Assembly (NCBI GenBank): GCA_017521925.1
Contig: JAFXBG010000009.1
Location: 62,001 to 126,000, forward strand
Reading direction: 5' to 3'
Length of the DNA: 64,000 nucleotides
Origin: Clostridia bacterium
Lineage (GTDB): Bacteria > Bacillota > Clostridia > Oscillospirales > Acutalibacteraceae
Made by a program: the position numbers and the translations under genes. Numbering within the stretch: the first letter of the stretch is position 1; every line of letters begins with the position of its first letter. Positions 51,909 to 61,401 of the stretch are shown here, piece after piece. A model generated the notes under the pieces. It was not told the DNA's origin, did not search any database, and saw only the letters and a list, made by a program, of their open reading frames with translations.

Positions 51909-54731
51909 GTGCCACAGGATAAAATTTCAGTACGTGGTGCCAGAGAACACAACCTTAAAAATATAGACGTTGATATTCCCAGAGATAAGCTTGTTGTTAT
52001 GACAGGCCTTTCGGGCTCGGGTAAATCATCCCTTGCCTTTGACACAATTTATGCCGAGGGTCAAAGGCGGTATGTAGAGTCGCTGTCCTCTTATGCAAGG
52101 CTTTTCCTGGGGCAGATGGACAAGCCTGACGTTGACTCTATAGACGGACTTTCTCCTGCGATTTCCATTGATCAGAAAACCACATCGAAAAATCCTCGTT
52201 CAACCGTTGGTACGGTTACGGAGATTTACGATTATTTAAGACTTCTGTATGCCCGAGTTGGTGTGCCTCATTGTCCAACCTGCGGAAAGGAAATCAAAAC
52301 CCAGTCTATCGACCAGATTGTTGATAAGGTGCTTAAACTTGAAGCAGGCACAAGAATTCAGATTCTTGCCCCTGTGGTACGAGACAGGAAAGGCGAGCAT
52401 CAAAAGGAACTTGAATCGGCACGCAAGGGCGGTTTTGTAAGAGTAAGGGTTGACTCCATAATGTATGACCTTTCTGAAGACATAAAAATGGAGAAAAATA
52501 AAAAGCATAATGTGGACATTGTTGTTGACCGACTTGTTATTAAAGACGATATACGTTCACGGCTTGCAGACAGTATTGAAACCGCATCAAAGCTTACAAA
52601 TGGTCTTATTGTTGTAAATATCCCTGATAAAGAGGATATTTTATTCTCTCAAAGCTATGCCTGCCCTGACCACGGTGCTTGTATAGACGAGCTTTCTCCA
52701 CGAATGTTTTCTTTTAACGCACCCTACGGAGCATGTCCCAAGTGTACGGGCCTCGGTGTGTTTATGAGGCTTGACCCTGACAGGATAATTCCCGATAAGA
52801 ATAAAAGTGTAGCTCAGGGCGGTATCAAAGCAGGCGGTTGGGCAATGGAGGGCAATACCATTGCCGCTATGTATTACAGGGGTTTAAGTGAGCACTACGG
52901 GTTTTCTCTTGATACCCCTATTTGCGATTTGCCTGATGAGATTGTTGACATCCTTCTTTATGGCACAAAGGGCGAGAAAATCCGCCTTGTAAGAAGCACT
53001 CCCTTCGGCAAAAATCAGGAGTATTACGCACCCTTTGAAGGTGTGCTTACTAATCTTGACAGACGTTACCACCAGACCTCTAGCAACTGGATTAAGGAGG
53101 AGATAGAGGGCTTTATGTCCTCGATTCCTTGCGACGAGTGCGGCGGTCAGAGGCTTTCTAAGGTAGCTTTGGGTGTTACGGTAAGTGATATAAATATTTC
53201 TGAATTCTGCCAAATGTCTGTTGACAATGCACTGGATTTTGTGGCAAAAGCAGAGCTTTCAGAGCGTGATATGCTTATTGCCGCTCCTATTGTCAAAGAG
53301 ATTAACGAAAGACTTACATTCCTTAAAAACGTAGGTCTTGGTTATCTTACCCTTTCTCGTACTGCGGGTACTCTTTCTGGCGGCGAAAGCCAGCGAATCA
53401 GGCTTGCTACACAGATAGGCAGTTCTCTGACGGGCGTTTTATATATCCTTGACGAGCCCAGTATCGGACTTCACCAGAGAGATAACGAAAAGCTTTTGTT
53501 TACACTTCAAAGACTTCGTGATTTGGGTAATACTGTCATTGTTGTAGAGCACGATACCGACACAATGCTTGCGGCTGACCATATTATTGATATCGGTCCC
53601 GGAGCAGGTGTTCACGGCGGAAAAATTATTGCACAGGGTACTGCAAAAGAGGTTATGAAAAACGAAAACTCCATAACGGGTCAGTATTTAAGCGGAAAAA
53701 GATGTGTGCCAGTACCTGAAAACCGAAGAAAAGGTAATGGTAAAAAACTTAGGGTTATCGGTGCAAAACAGAATAACCTTAAGAATATAAATGTAGAATT
53801 CCCATTGGGTAAGTTTATTTGCGTTACAGGTGTTTCGGGTTCGGGAAAATCTTCACTTGTAAATGAAATTTTATACAAGGCACTGGCAAGTGAGCTTAAC
53901 GGTACCAAGGTGAAACCCGGTAAATGCAAAAAGGTAGAAGGAATGGAAAACCTTGACAAGGTTATTGCAATTGACCAAAGCCCCATAGGCAGAACACCGC
54001 GCTCAAACCCTGCTACCTACACAGGTGTTTTTACAGATATCCGCGAGCTTTTCGCTCAGACTCAGGAGGCAAAGCTTAAGGGATATTCTGCAGGACGTTT
54101 TTCGTTTAACGTAAAAGGCGGACGTTGCGAAAGCTGCGAGGGTGACGGTATCATTAAGATAGAAATGCACTTTTTGCCTGATGTTTATGTTCCTTGTGAG
54201 GTTTGCAAGGGTAGGCGATATAATCACGAAACTTTAGAGGTTAAGTACAAGGGTAAATCGATTTACGACGTTTTGGAAATGACCGTTGAAGAAGGCAGGG
54301 AATTCTTTCAGAATATGCCAAAGATTGAGAGAAAGCTCAAAACCCTTTGTGATGTAGGGTTGGGTTATATCAAAATCGGTCAGCCTGCTCCTACACTTTC
54401 TGGCGGTGAGGCTCAGCGAGTGAAGCTTGCTACAGAGCTTTCAAAGCGAAGCACAGGCAAAACAATTTATATTCTTGACGAGCCTACTACAGGACTTCAC
54501 ACTGCAGACGTTCATAAGCTTATTGAAGTTTTACAGAAGCTTGTTGACGGTGGTAACACAGTTGTGGTTATTGAGCATAATCTTGATTTAATAAAGACTG
54601 CTGACCATATAATAGACCTTGGTCCCGAGGGCGGTGACGGCGGCGGTCTGGTAATATGTCAGGGTACTCCCGAGGATATTGCAGCTTGTGAAAACTCCTA
54701 TACAGGTGAATTTTTAAAGAAAATTTTATAA
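51909..54731 (+). CDS. uvrA: Excinuclease ABC subunit A
   Basis: I chose the GTG at 51909 (940 aa, the standard UvrA length) because AGGAG at 51896-51900 is 8 bases away; the ATG at 51903 is too close. The protein has two ATPase modules: Walker [15 protein letters not shown] and [14 protein letters not shown], signatures [12 protein letters not shown] and [12 protein letters not shown]. Zinc sites are seen in [15 protein letters not shown] and CESCEGDG with CEVCKG. It recognises DNA damage with UvrB; uvrB is not in the window. A small hairpin (GCGGGT with ACCCGC) lies just upstream of the ribosome site. Confidence 0.97.
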   Translation: MPQDKISVRGAREHNLKNIDVDIPRDKLVVMTGLSGSGKSSLAFDTIYAEGQRRYVESLSSYARLFLGQMDKPDVDSIDGLSPAISIDQKTTSKNPRSTVGTVTEIYDYLRLLYARVGVPHCPTCGKEIKTQSIDQIVDKVLKLEAGTRIQILAPVVRDRKGEHQKELESARKGGFVRVRVDSIMYDLSEDIKMEKNKKHNVDIVVDRLVIKDDIRSRLADSIETASKLTNGLIVVNIPDKEDILFSQSYACPDHGACIDELSPRMFSFNAPYGACPKCTGLGVFMRLDPDRIIPDKNKSVAQGGIKAGGWAMEGNTIAAMYYRGLSEHYGFSLDTPICDLPDEIVDILLYGTKGEKIRLVRSTPFGKNQEYYAPFEGVLTNLDRRYHQTSSNWIKEEIEGFMSSIPCDECGGQRLSKVALGVTVSDINISEFCQMSVDNALDFVAKAELSERDMLIAAPIVKEINERLTFLKNVGLGYLTLSRTAGTLSGGESQRIRLATQIGSSLTGVLYILDEPSIGLHQRDNEKLLFTLQRLRDLGNTVIVVEHDTDTMLAADHIIDIGPGAGVHGGKIIAQGTAKEVMKNENSITGQYLSGKRCVPVPENRRKGNGKKLRVIGAKQNNLKNINVEFPLGKFICVTGVSGSGKSSLVNEILYKALASELNGTKVKPGKCKKVEGMENLDKVIAIDQSPIGRTPRSNPATYTGVFTDIRELFAQTQEAKLKGYSAGRFSFNVKGGRCESCEGDGIIKIEMHFLPDVYVPCEVCKGRRYNHETLEVKYKGKSIYDVLEMTVEEGREFFQNMPKIERKLKTLCDVGLGYIKIGQPAPTLSGGEAQRVKLATELSKRSTGKTIYILDEPTTGLHTADVHKLIEVLQKLVDGGNTVVVIEHNLDLIKTADHIIDLGPEGGDGGGLVICQGTPEDIAACENSYTGEFLKKIL

Positions 54732-54747
54732 AATTTTAATCTTAGTA

Positions 54748-54786
54748 GAAAAAATTGCATGTTTTTATGCAATTTTTTCTTTTTTT
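54748..54786 (+). terminator. Terminator of uvrA
   Basis: GAAAAAATTGCAT (54748-54760) and ATGCAATTTTTTC (54767-54779) form a perfect 13-bp stem with a 6-base loop, followed by T residues. It separates uvrA from the phage-derived cassette. Confidence 0.9.
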
Positions 54787-54812
54787 ATGCCTGTAAGTGG
54801 GAGGTGTATCAT

Positions 54813-57362
54813 ATGATAACAATCTCGGATGGAATTCTTACCATCCCCGAGGATGAACGATTTGTTGGCTTTATAGGTGACAATCTTCATACTCAGAAAA
54901 AGTTTTTTATCCGCTCTACCCCCGAGAGCGGATGGCTCTACCGTCTTTACCTTACCTTTGATGACGGCAGACACAACTTCTTTACTCTTACTAAAGAAGA
55001 AGTAGAAGAAGGCACCTTCCTTGTTTGGAATATTGAGGAAGGACAAATTTTTAAAAGCGGACTTGTAAAAGCTCAGATTAAGGCGTTTTCAGATGATAGC
55101 GAGGTTTACCACACAACCTCAGATGTTTTTGTTGCAGGCAAAGCTACGGAAGAGGATGAGGAGTTTTTAAACTCTAACTCTGAATTTTTAGGTTTTGAAA
55201 AAAGGCTAAATGAGCTTTACGATAAGATGGACACTGCCACGGCAAAAATGCCTTATGTAGGGACAAACGGCAATTGGTTTACATATGATGTCAATAGCGG
55301 TACCTACAAGGATAGCGGGGTATCGGCTATGGTGAGTCTTGACGGTGTTAAAATTACACCTGAAAATCTTGACCGTGACTACTGGCAGAAAAATTCGGTT
55401 ATTCCTGCACACGGATATGATTACTTTGATGCCATTCTCAACCAGAGCAACGCCGGAAATACTATAACCAGAGTTGAGTTTTCGGGTTTATCTCCCGTTA
55501 AATCTGTTGTAGGTAAAGGAAGTTTTATTGCGGTTACAAGTGCTGACTTGACATACCTGCTTTTGTTCAATTTGTTTAATGGAGAAAGTTGGAGATATGA
55601 TGCAGGAAGCAATACTCTTGTAAACTGCGGAAATACAGTTGTGGACCTTGGAGTTTTTGTCTGTTGGGGAGACAGTGAAAATAAAGGTATAATTCACACT
55701 GAGTTTGAAGAGGATGTTTTGTACCGCTTTAAGCTTGAAGGCGATTTTTCTGAATGCATTGGTGATAACTATTGTTTAGGCGTTTATGATGCTGAAGACG
55801 ATTCCTTAAGATTTATCAATCTGTTAACAGGTAAATATGGTCGATTGAGCATTGACGGACATATTTGTTCTGAAAACGAAAATGTGGATAGCGTTTTGAG
55901 CGAAACCTCCGATAATCCTGTACAGAATAAGGTTATTACTAAAGCGTTAAAAGGTAAACTTAACATAGTAAGCATTACACTTCCAAGCGGTTCCAATGGT
56001 GATGAGGAACTAGCGGAATATCTGGCACTTGCCGGTACAGGTTATGTAGGTACAGTAGGCGGCGGTAAAAGTTTTCCCTTTATATTTGAAAGCTATACAG
56101 CACCAAACGGTATTGAGGTAGTAGAGGGATTACAGGCTCACGTTATTCAGTACAAAACCTATTTGAAAGGTCCTGATGCATACAAGCGATATAAGCGTAC
56201 CTATGCTCACGACGGTGCCGAACCAATCTGGTCAGAGTGGGAACTTGACGTTGATAATCTTGCTCAAAAGGTGGAGGATATTGAAGCCAGACTTGACGGT
56301 GTCGAGCTTGTATCCTGGAAATCTGTACAGGATATTGTACGAGCAGGCAGAGCGGCTGAAATTTTCTCTGTTGGCGATAGATTAGTATGTGAACATTCTG
56401 AATACGGACTTTTAGAATGGACCGTTATAGGTGTTGACCAGGATACGCCTACAGATGAAAGCTTGAGTCATAGTCTTACACTTCAGCTTGAAAATGCTAT
56501 TCCTGCGGTGCAGTTTGATGCACCTGAGGCGTTGTTCTGCATTAATTCAGCATTAAGTGCGGGTGCTCCATATACTTTTACAGCTAATAGTACAACTCTG
56601 AATTTTACACCAACCGTTGCAGTACCAGCAGGAGCAGTTGCGGTATTTCCTTATTTTGACTATACCAATATCACAGATACTCCGCTGACTATTTATGAGA
56701 CACCTGCCGATACCGAACCTTTGTTAACGTTGAGCGTTAATTCAGGAACATTAGGCTCGTCTTTAAATGCCACTTATAATAACGTAAACAGAGCAAGATA
56801 TGGTTCAAGCAACTGGATGCAGTCAGCTATAAGACAGTTCCTTAACAGCGAAGCTGAGGCGGGCAGTGTGTGGTTACCCAAAAACAACTATGACAGACCT
56901 CCTAAGTGGGTAAACAATACTGCAGGATTTCTTAACGGTATGGATGAAGATTTCCTTTCTGTTATCGGAAATGTACAGAAGCCTACGTTTGTAACTCCCC
57001 TTGATAACGGACCTGCAGTCTTTGAAAATACTGAGAAGTTTTTCCTGCCAGCTGTTACTGAAGTTTTTGGCAGTGATTATCGTACATGCGAATTATCAGA
57101 AGGTGAATCTTACACTTATTATAAGGTTAATTCATCTAATACATCTAATTCTATCAGTGCCGATAAAAACAGAATTGTTTACTACAATGGGGAAATTGCC
57201 TTTTGTTTGTTGCGTTCACCCCATTATCAGGAAGAGCAGAAATATCAGTACCGAACCTGTAATATCAATAAAAAGGGCGGAATTGATTCTATTTATTCCT
57301 GTCACGATTTTAGTTCAAACGACCCGAATGTGGTTATTAAACCCTGTTGTTGTATAGTGTAA
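54813..57362 (+). CDS. Phage tail-fibre/baseplate-like protein (849 aa)
   Basis: The ATG at 54813 follows GGGAGGTG; a longer frame begins inside the uvrA terminator and is rejected. The N-terminal about 130 residues (FVGFIGDNLHTQKKFFIRST, then LYLTFDDGRHNFFTL) resemble BppU-type baseplate attachment domains. Around residue 365 the fibre motif SETSDNPVQNKVI is seen, followed by a pyocin-knob-like domain (KTYLKGPDAYKRYKRTYAHD, then EPIWSEWELD). A coiled-coil-like link (LAQKVEDIEARLDGVE) leads to a C-terminal region with RYGSSNWMQSAIRQFLNSEA and GFLNGMDEDFL, resembling the DUF6273-type fold of phage receptor-binding proteins. It is first in a four-gene cassette ending with a holin. No capsid, terminase or integrase genes are nearby. 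Confidence 0.75.
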   Translation: MITISDGILTIPEDERFVGFIGDNLHTQKKFFIRSTPESGWLYRLYLTFDDGRHNFFTLTKEEVEEGTFLVWNIEEGQIFKSGLVKAQIKAFSDDSEVYHTTSDVFVAGKATEEDEEFLNSNSEFLGFEKRLNELYDKMDTATAKMPYVGTNGNWFTYDVNSGTYKDSGVSAMVSLDGVKITPENLDRDYWQKNSVIPAHGYDYFDAILNQSNAGNTITRVEFSGLSPVKSVVGKGSFIAVTSADLTYLLLFNLFNGESWRYDAGSNTLVNCGNTVVDLGVFVCWGDSENKGIIHTEFEEDVLYRFKLEGDFSECIGDNYCLGVYDAEDDSLRFINLLTGKYGRLSIDGHICSENENVDSVLSETSDNPVQNKVITKALKGKLNIVSITLPSGSNGDEELAEYLALAGTGYVGTVGGGKSFPFIFESYTAPNGIEVVEGLQAHVIQYKTYLKGPDAYKRYKRTYAHDGAEPIWSEWELDVDNLAQKVEDIEARLDGVELVSWKSVQDIVRAGRAAEIFSVGDRLVCEHSEYGLLEWTVIGVDQDTPTDESLSHSLTLQLENAIPAVQFDAPEALFCINSALSAGAPYTFTANSTTLNFTPTVAVPAGAVAVFPYFDYTNITDTPLTIYETPADTEPLLTLSVNSGTLGSSLNATYNNVNRARYGSSNWMQSAIRQFLNSEAEAGSVWLPKNNYDRPPKWVNNTAGFLNGMDEDFLSVIGNVQKPTFVTPLDNGPAVFENTEKFFLPAVTEVFGSDYRTCELSEGESYTYYKVNSSNTSNSISADKNRIVYYNGEIAFCLLRSPHYQEEQKYQYRTCNINKKGGIDSIYSCHDFSSNDPNVVIKPCCCIV

Positions 57363-57375
57363 AGGAGGTATAGGG

Positions 57376-57843
57376 ATGTTTAAGTATAAAAGCGAAAAAG
57401 AGCTGCTTATTGAAGAACGTAATAACCGCAGAAGTCTTGAGGCAGAGCATAACACCCTTGTTGTTCCAAGCACCATAGCTTTTGTTAAGATGGCAGAGGC
57501 AGGCAGTATTGACGACATAACTGCAACTGAGAATATTACCGTATTTTCAGGCTGGCAGGCAGGCGTTAAATACGAGGTGAATGCCCTGAGAAGATATGAG
57601 GGTAAGCTTTACAGATGTATTCAGGCTCATACTTCTCAGCAGGACTGGACACCTGAGAACACAAGCTCTCTCTGGAAATTAGCAGGCGACCCAGCGGAAG
57701 AATATCCTCTATGGAGTCAGCCGATTGGTGCAATGGATGCTTACAGTATAGGCGACAAGGTAACCTTTGATGAAAAACATTATGTTTCAGAAGTTGATTC
57801 CAATGTCTGGACGCCTGACACCTACGGCTGGAGAGTTGCTTAG
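57376..57843 (+). CDS. Small phage-type protein with two carbohydrate-binding-like modules (155 aa)
   Basis: Residues about 1-45 are a helical, charged segment (KSEKELLIEERNNRRSLEAE). Residues about 52-105 (WQAGVKYEVNALRRYEGKLY, then CIQAHTSQQDWTPENTSSLW) match the CBM5/12 chitin-binding-like pattern. The end (AYSIGDKVTFDEKHYVSEVD, then NVWTPDTYGWRVA) is a second, shorter copy. In phages of Firmicutes such proteins follow the tail-fibre gene. It starts 13 bp after the tail-fibre gene with AAAGGAGG upstream. Confidence 0.75.
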   Translation: MFKYKSEKELLIEERNNRRSLEAEHNTLVVPSTIAFVKMAEAGSIDDITATENITVFSGWQAGVKYEVNALRRYEGKLYRCIQAHTSQQDWTPENTSSLWKLAGDPAEEYPLWSQPIGAMDAYSIGDKVTFDEKHYVSEVDSNVWTPDTYGWRVA

Positions 57844-57869
57844 CTTGCAATACATAGGAGGTGATTTTA

Positions 57870-58814
57870 GTGACAGAAATTAAATGTGTTGATGTTTCTG
57901 AATGGCAAGGGAAAGTTGATTTCAGCAAAGTTAAAGCTTCGGGCACAGACTGCGTAATTTTGCGTGCAGGTTTTGGACGTGAAGCTTCGCAGGTGGATGC
58001 CGAGTTCGAAAGAAATTACAAAAATGCAAAAGCCGAAGGATTCAAGGTTGGTGTATACTGGTATTCTTATGCGGTTGATGTTGTTGACGCAAGAAAAGAA
58101 GCCGAGGCCTGTATTGAGGTGCTTAAAGGCAAAAGTTTTGAGCTTCCTGTTTTCTATGATATGGAGGATAGTTCTCAGATAAGTCTTGGCAAATCTGTCC
58201 TGACAAATATGGCAAAGGCATTTATGGATAAGCTTATAAAAGAAGGTTTTCGTGCCGGTGTATACGCAAATGCCAATTGGTTTGAAAATTACCTTGACTA
58301 TAAAACGCTTTACGGCAATTACTTTGTATGGCTTGCTCAGTATAATGTTGAGCCTGAGTTTAAATGCGATATTTGGCAGTACAGCTCCTCAGGCACTGTT
58401 AACGGTATAAGCGGAAACGTTGATATGAATATTATTTATAATGAAAAACTGTTAGCTTTAAATGTTTCAGATAATATTCAGGTAAGAGATAAGCTCAAAA
58501 AAGGCGACAAAGGTATTGATGTTTTATGCCTTAAATATATGCTTCAGGTTGCTTCTGACATAGGTGTTGGCAACTTTGATATGACTGCAGGCAATGCTTC
58601 TTTTGGAGAAGGTACTGAAAAAGCGGTTAAGGATTGGCAGAAAATCTTAATTTTTAATCAGACAGGCGTGGTTGACAAGGATTTTGTAAATAAGCTTTAT
58701 GCCAAGATTAAAGAAAGCTATGCTGAAACAGGAGATGTTAACGCCGACGGCAAGGTTAATGTAAGAGATGTTACAGCTTTGCAGAAACAAATTGCGGGTA
58801 TTACAAATGTATAA
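57870..58814 (+). CDS. GH25 endolysin (lysozyme) with peptidoglycan-binding domain and half a dockerin
   Basis: The GTG at 57870 is the start, correctly spaced from AGGAGGTG (314 aa). The GH25 barrel covers about residues 1-195: VDVSEWQGKVDF with Asp8, and the catalytic DxE in VFYDMED. Residues about 205-285 resemble a PG_binding_1 domain (LKKGDKGIDVLCLKYMLQ). The last 25 residues contain one dockerin calcium loop and helix (GDVNADGKVNVRDVTALQKQ) and then stop; a normal dockerin has two. No signal peptide is present, as expected for an endolysin released through the holin. Its last codons overlap the holin start. A dockerin segment on an endolysin is unusual. Confidence 0.9.
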   Translation: MTEIKCVDVSEWQGKVDFSKVKASGTDCVILRAGFGREASQVDAEFERNYKNAKAEGFKVGVYWYSYAVDVVDARKEAEACIEVLKGKSFELPVFYDMEDSSQISLGKSVLTNMAKAFMDKLIKEGFRAGVYANANWFENYLDYKTLYGNYFVWLAQYNVEPEFKCDIWQYSSSGTVNGISGNVDMNIIYNEKLLALNVSDNIQVRDKLKKGDKGIDVLCLKYMLQVASDIGVGNFDMTAGNASFGEGTEKAVKDWQKILIFNQTGVVDKDFVNKLYAKIKESYAETGDVNADGKVNVRDVTALQKQIAGITNV

Positions 58815-59259
58815 CCCATTCTCATCAGGAATCACAGCTTTCAAGTTTACGGTATCAGCAGTGTTGGCTGCGTTTTTTGGGTATATAGCAAAATTTCTGG
58901 GAGGTTTTGACAGCCTGCTTGTTACCCTTATAATTCTTATTGTTGTTGACTATGTTACAGGAGTAAGCGGTGCAATTTACGAAAAGAAGCTTTCCAGCTC
59001 CATAGGCTATAGGGGCATTATCAAAAAGGTGATAATGATACTAGTGGTAGGTGTAGCGGTTACTCTGCAAAGGGTTATGCCTCAAGGTATTCCCTTAAGA
59101 GAAATAACAATACTGTTTTTTATTGCCAATGAGGGTTTGTCGGTTTTAGAAAATGCCGCAAAGGTTATACCATTACCAAGTAAGCTCAGAGACGTTCTTT
59201 TGCAACTTCAAGAAAAGGCTGATAAAGACGAAACTGATGATGATAGCAAAACAGAATAA
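58807..59259 (+). CDS. Phage holin (TcdE/phi-29-like holin family)
   Basis: The likely start is the ATG at 58807, overlapping the endolysin stop by 8 bases (150 aa); upstream in-frame starts lie inside the endolysin gene. There are three or four hydrophobic segments (e.g. LLVTLIILIVVDYVTGVSGA and KVIMILVVGVAVTLQ). The D-Y-x-T-G motif and the ITILFFIANEGLSVLENAAK segment are characteristic of the toxin-secretion/phage-lysis holin family. A charged acidic tail ends the protein. It forms membrane holes that let the endolysin out. Confidence 0.92.
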   Translation: MYNPFSSGITAFKFTVSAVLAAFFGYIAKFLGGFDSLLVTLIILIVVDYVTGVSGAIYEKKLSSSIGYRGIIKKVIMILVVGVAVTLQRVMPQGIPLREITILFFIANEGLSVLENAAKVIPLPSKLRDVLLQLQEKADKDETDDDSKTE

Positions 59260-59265
59260 TATAAG

Positions 59266-59294
59266 ACAGCAGGCTTTTAAGCCTGCTGTTTTTT
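59266..59294 (+). terminator. Terminator of the lysis cassette
   Basis: ACAGCAGGC (59266-59274) and GCCTGCTGT (59281-59289) form a 9-bp stem with a 6-base loop, then T residues. Confidence 0.9.
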
Positions 59295-59299
59295 ATGCA

Positions 59300-59328
59300 T
59301 TGATTTTTGTGCCTCTTTGTGTTACAAT
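59300..59328 (+). promoter_or_regulatory. Probable promoter of the thyX operon
   Basis: TTGATT (59300-59305) and TACAAT (59323-59328) are separated by 17 bp, directly after the lysis-cassette terminator. Confidence 0.55.
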
Positions 59329-59379
59329 AAAAAAGAATATGGGGTATTATGTATATTTGCCCTTTCTGGAGGTAGATTT

Positions 59380-60180
59380 ATGGCTATCAAGGTTACGTTA
59401 CTGTGTCACACACCAAGTCCTGAAGAGGTTGTTGCAATGGCGGCTAAGCTTTGCTACTCACCCTCAGGTATTGAAGATATAAGAGAAGGCTTAACCCCTG
59501 AAAAGACTGCATCTTTTGTAGAGATGTTGGCGGATTTAGGCCACGCAAGCCCTACTGAGCATGCAACCTTTACCTTTGGTGTAGAGGGTATTTCACGTGC
59601 TTGTTCTCATCAGCTTGTGCGCCATAGAATTGCTTCCTACAGTCAGCAGTCACAGCGTTATGTTGATGGCAACAGCTTTGAGTTTGTAACTCCTCCTGAA
59701 ATTCTGGAGGACGAAAGATGTAATGCTCTTTATCAGAATATTATTAAATCCCAGAGTGAAGCTTATTCTGAAATAAGGGATGCTCTGGCAGTTAAATATA
59801 TCAAGGCAGAAACAGGCAAGTCTTACGAGGGTACAGACCTTGAAATTGTTGAGGCTTATAAGGCTGAGAACAAGGCTAAGTGCTCTGCTTTTATAAAAAA
59901 GGCAAATGAGGATGCTCGTTATCTTCTTCCCAATGCCTGTACAACAAAAATTGTTTGTACCTTTAATGTTAGAAGTCTGGAGAACTTTTTTGCTCATCGT
60001 TGTTGCAACCGTGCCCAGTGGGAGATAAGAGAAGTTGCAGAGCAGATGCTCCTTCTTTGCAAAGAGGTTGCACCTACACTTTTCAAAAACAGCGGCCCGT
60101 CCTGCCTGAGGGGTGCTTGTCCAGAAGGTAATATGACCTGCGGAAAAATTAAGGAAGTAAGAGCTAAGTATGGAAAATAA
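59380..60180 (+). CDS. thyX: Flavin-dependent thymidylate synthase ThyX
   Basis: The start is the ATG at 59380 behind GGAGGT; an upstream in-frame start lacks a ribosome site. The 266-residue protein has the ThyX motif RHRIASYSQQSQRY starting at Arg81, and the C-terminal NARSLENFFAHR-like stretch (NVRSLENFFAHRCCNRAQWE). It makes dTMP from dUMP using FAD and methylene-tetrahydrofolate without releasing dihydrofolate. It overlaps tmk by 11 bases, so dTMP is made and phosphorylated by coupled genes. Confidence 0.97.
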   Translation: MAIKVTLLCHTPSPEEVVAMAAKLCYSPSGIEDIREGLTPEKTASFVEMLADLGHASPTEHATFTFGVEGISRACSHQLVRHRIASYSQQSQRYVDGNSFEFVTPPEILEDERCNALYQNIIKSQSEAYSEIRDALAVKYIKAETGKSYEGTDLEIVEAYKAENKAKCSAFIKKANEDARYLLPNACTTKIVCTFNVRSLENFFAHRCCNRAQWEIREVAEQMLLLCKEVAPTLFKNSGPSCLRGACPEGNMTCGKIKEVRAKYGK

Positions 60181-60844
60181 TAAAGGTAAAATTATAGTTA
60201 TTGAAGGTCTTGACGGTTCCGGCAAAAATACTCAGGCAAGACTTTTATCTGAGAAACTTTCAGAAAAATTTAATATCAAAAGACTTTCATATCCCGACTA
60301 TGAAAGCCAGAGTTCTGCACTTGTTAAAATGTACTTAGGAGGAGAATTAGGCGACGACCCGATGGCGGTCAATGCCTACGCAGCTTCTTCCTTTTATGCA
60401 GTTGACAGAATTGCCAGCTACTTAAAGCATTGGAAGGATGACTTTCAAAAGGGTATGAACTTTGTTTTTGACCGCTATACAACTTCAAATGCGGTATATA
60501 TGCTCTCTAAGCTTAAGGAAGAAGAAAAAGAAGAGTTCTTAAACTGGCTTTATGATTATGAGTTTAACAAAATGGGACTCCCTAAGCCTGACAAAGTAAT
60601 TTACCTTGATATGCCTACAGAAATATCTCAGCGTCTGATGTCCAAGCGTTATGATGGTGACGAATCTAAAAAAGATTTACACGAAAAGAACGTAGAATTT
60701 CTTAAGGTTTGCCGCACAAACGCTCTTTTTGCCGCTGAGGTTTTAGGCTGGACGGTAATAGAATGCAGTGACGGAGAAAATCCTTACAGCATTGAAGAAA
60801 TTGCCGAAAAAGTAATTGCTGAGGCTATGACAGTTTTTGAGTAA
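60170..60844 (+). CDS. tmk: Thymidylate kinase
   Basis: The 224-residue protein has the P-loop VIEGLDGSGKNTQARLL, the DR motif VFDRYTTSNAVY, and PDKVIYLDMPTEIS. The lid region (SKRYDGDESKKDLHEKN) is typical of the Clostridia branch. It phosphorylates dTMP to dTDP. It starts inside the end of thyX. Confidence 0.93.
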   Translation: MENNKGKIIVIEGLDGSGKNTQARLLSEKLSEKFNIKRLSYPDYESQSSALVKMYLGGELGDDPMAVNAYAASSFYAVDRIASYLKHWKDDFQKGMNFVFDRYTTSNAVYMLSKLKEEEKEEFLNWLYDYEFNKMGLPKPDKVIYLDMPTEISQRLMSKRYDGDESKKDLHEKNVEFLKVCRTNALFAAEVLGWTVIECSDGENPYSIEEIAEKVIAEAMTVFE

Positions 60845-60858
60845 TCGGGAGGTATATT

Positions 60859-61401
60859 ATGTTTTATTGTTTTTTAGCAGAGGGTTTCGAAGAAATCGAG
60901 GCAATAACTACTGTTGATATGTTAAGACGTGCAGGTATAGAGGTTGCTACAGTCGGCATAAATTGCGGTGCAGATAACCTTATAAGCGGAGCTCACGGTA
61001 TTTTTGTTAAGGCAGATACTGATAAAGTTTCCTTCGAAGATATGGAAGGCATAATCCTTCCCGGCGGTATGCCCGGTACAATCAACCTTGAAAATTCATC
61101 TCAGGTTCAGCTTTCCCTGGATTTCTGTTTTGCCAATAACCTTTATATTTTTGCTATTTGTGCTGCACCTCAGATTTTAGGCCACAAAGGAATTTTAGAG
61201 GGCAGAAATGCTACCTGTTATCCGGGTTTTGAGGGCGAGCTTAAAGGAGCTTTGATTTCAGAGCTTCCTGCAGTTAAAGACGGCAAGGTGATTACATCCA
61301 GAGGTCCGGGTGCAACTGTTGATTTTGCCGCAGAAATTATTAAAGAGCTTAAAGGCGAAAATGTTGCTTCAGAGCTTAAGGAGTCAATGCAGTGCCGGTA
61401 A
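60859..61401 (+). CDS. DJ-1/PfpI family protein
   Basis: The 180-residue protein opens FYCFLAEGFEEIEAITTVDM, as in the DJ-1/ThiJ group. The nucleophile-elbow cysteine is Cys101 in FAICAAPQILG, with ILPGGMPG and TSRGPGATVDFA elsewhere. The family includes chaperone-like and deglycase-type proteins; the activity here cannot be fixed. GGGAGG precedes the start, and the gene overlaps the cyclo-ligase gene by 10 bases. Confidence 0.92.
   Translation: MFYCFLAEGFEEIEAITTVDMLRRAGIEVATVGINCGADNLISGAHGIFVKADTDKVSFEDMEGIILPGGMPGTINLENSSQVQLSLDFCFANNLYIFAICAAPQILGHKGILEGRNATCYPGFEGELKGALISELPAVKDGKVITSRGPGATVDFAAEIIKELKGENVASELKESMQCR

Noticed and set aside
54813..59259. Complete prophage
   Set aside because: No integrase, terminase, capsid, portal or replication genes lie on either side; uvrA and thyX are directly adjacent. 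Only the tail-fibre and lysis genes are present.
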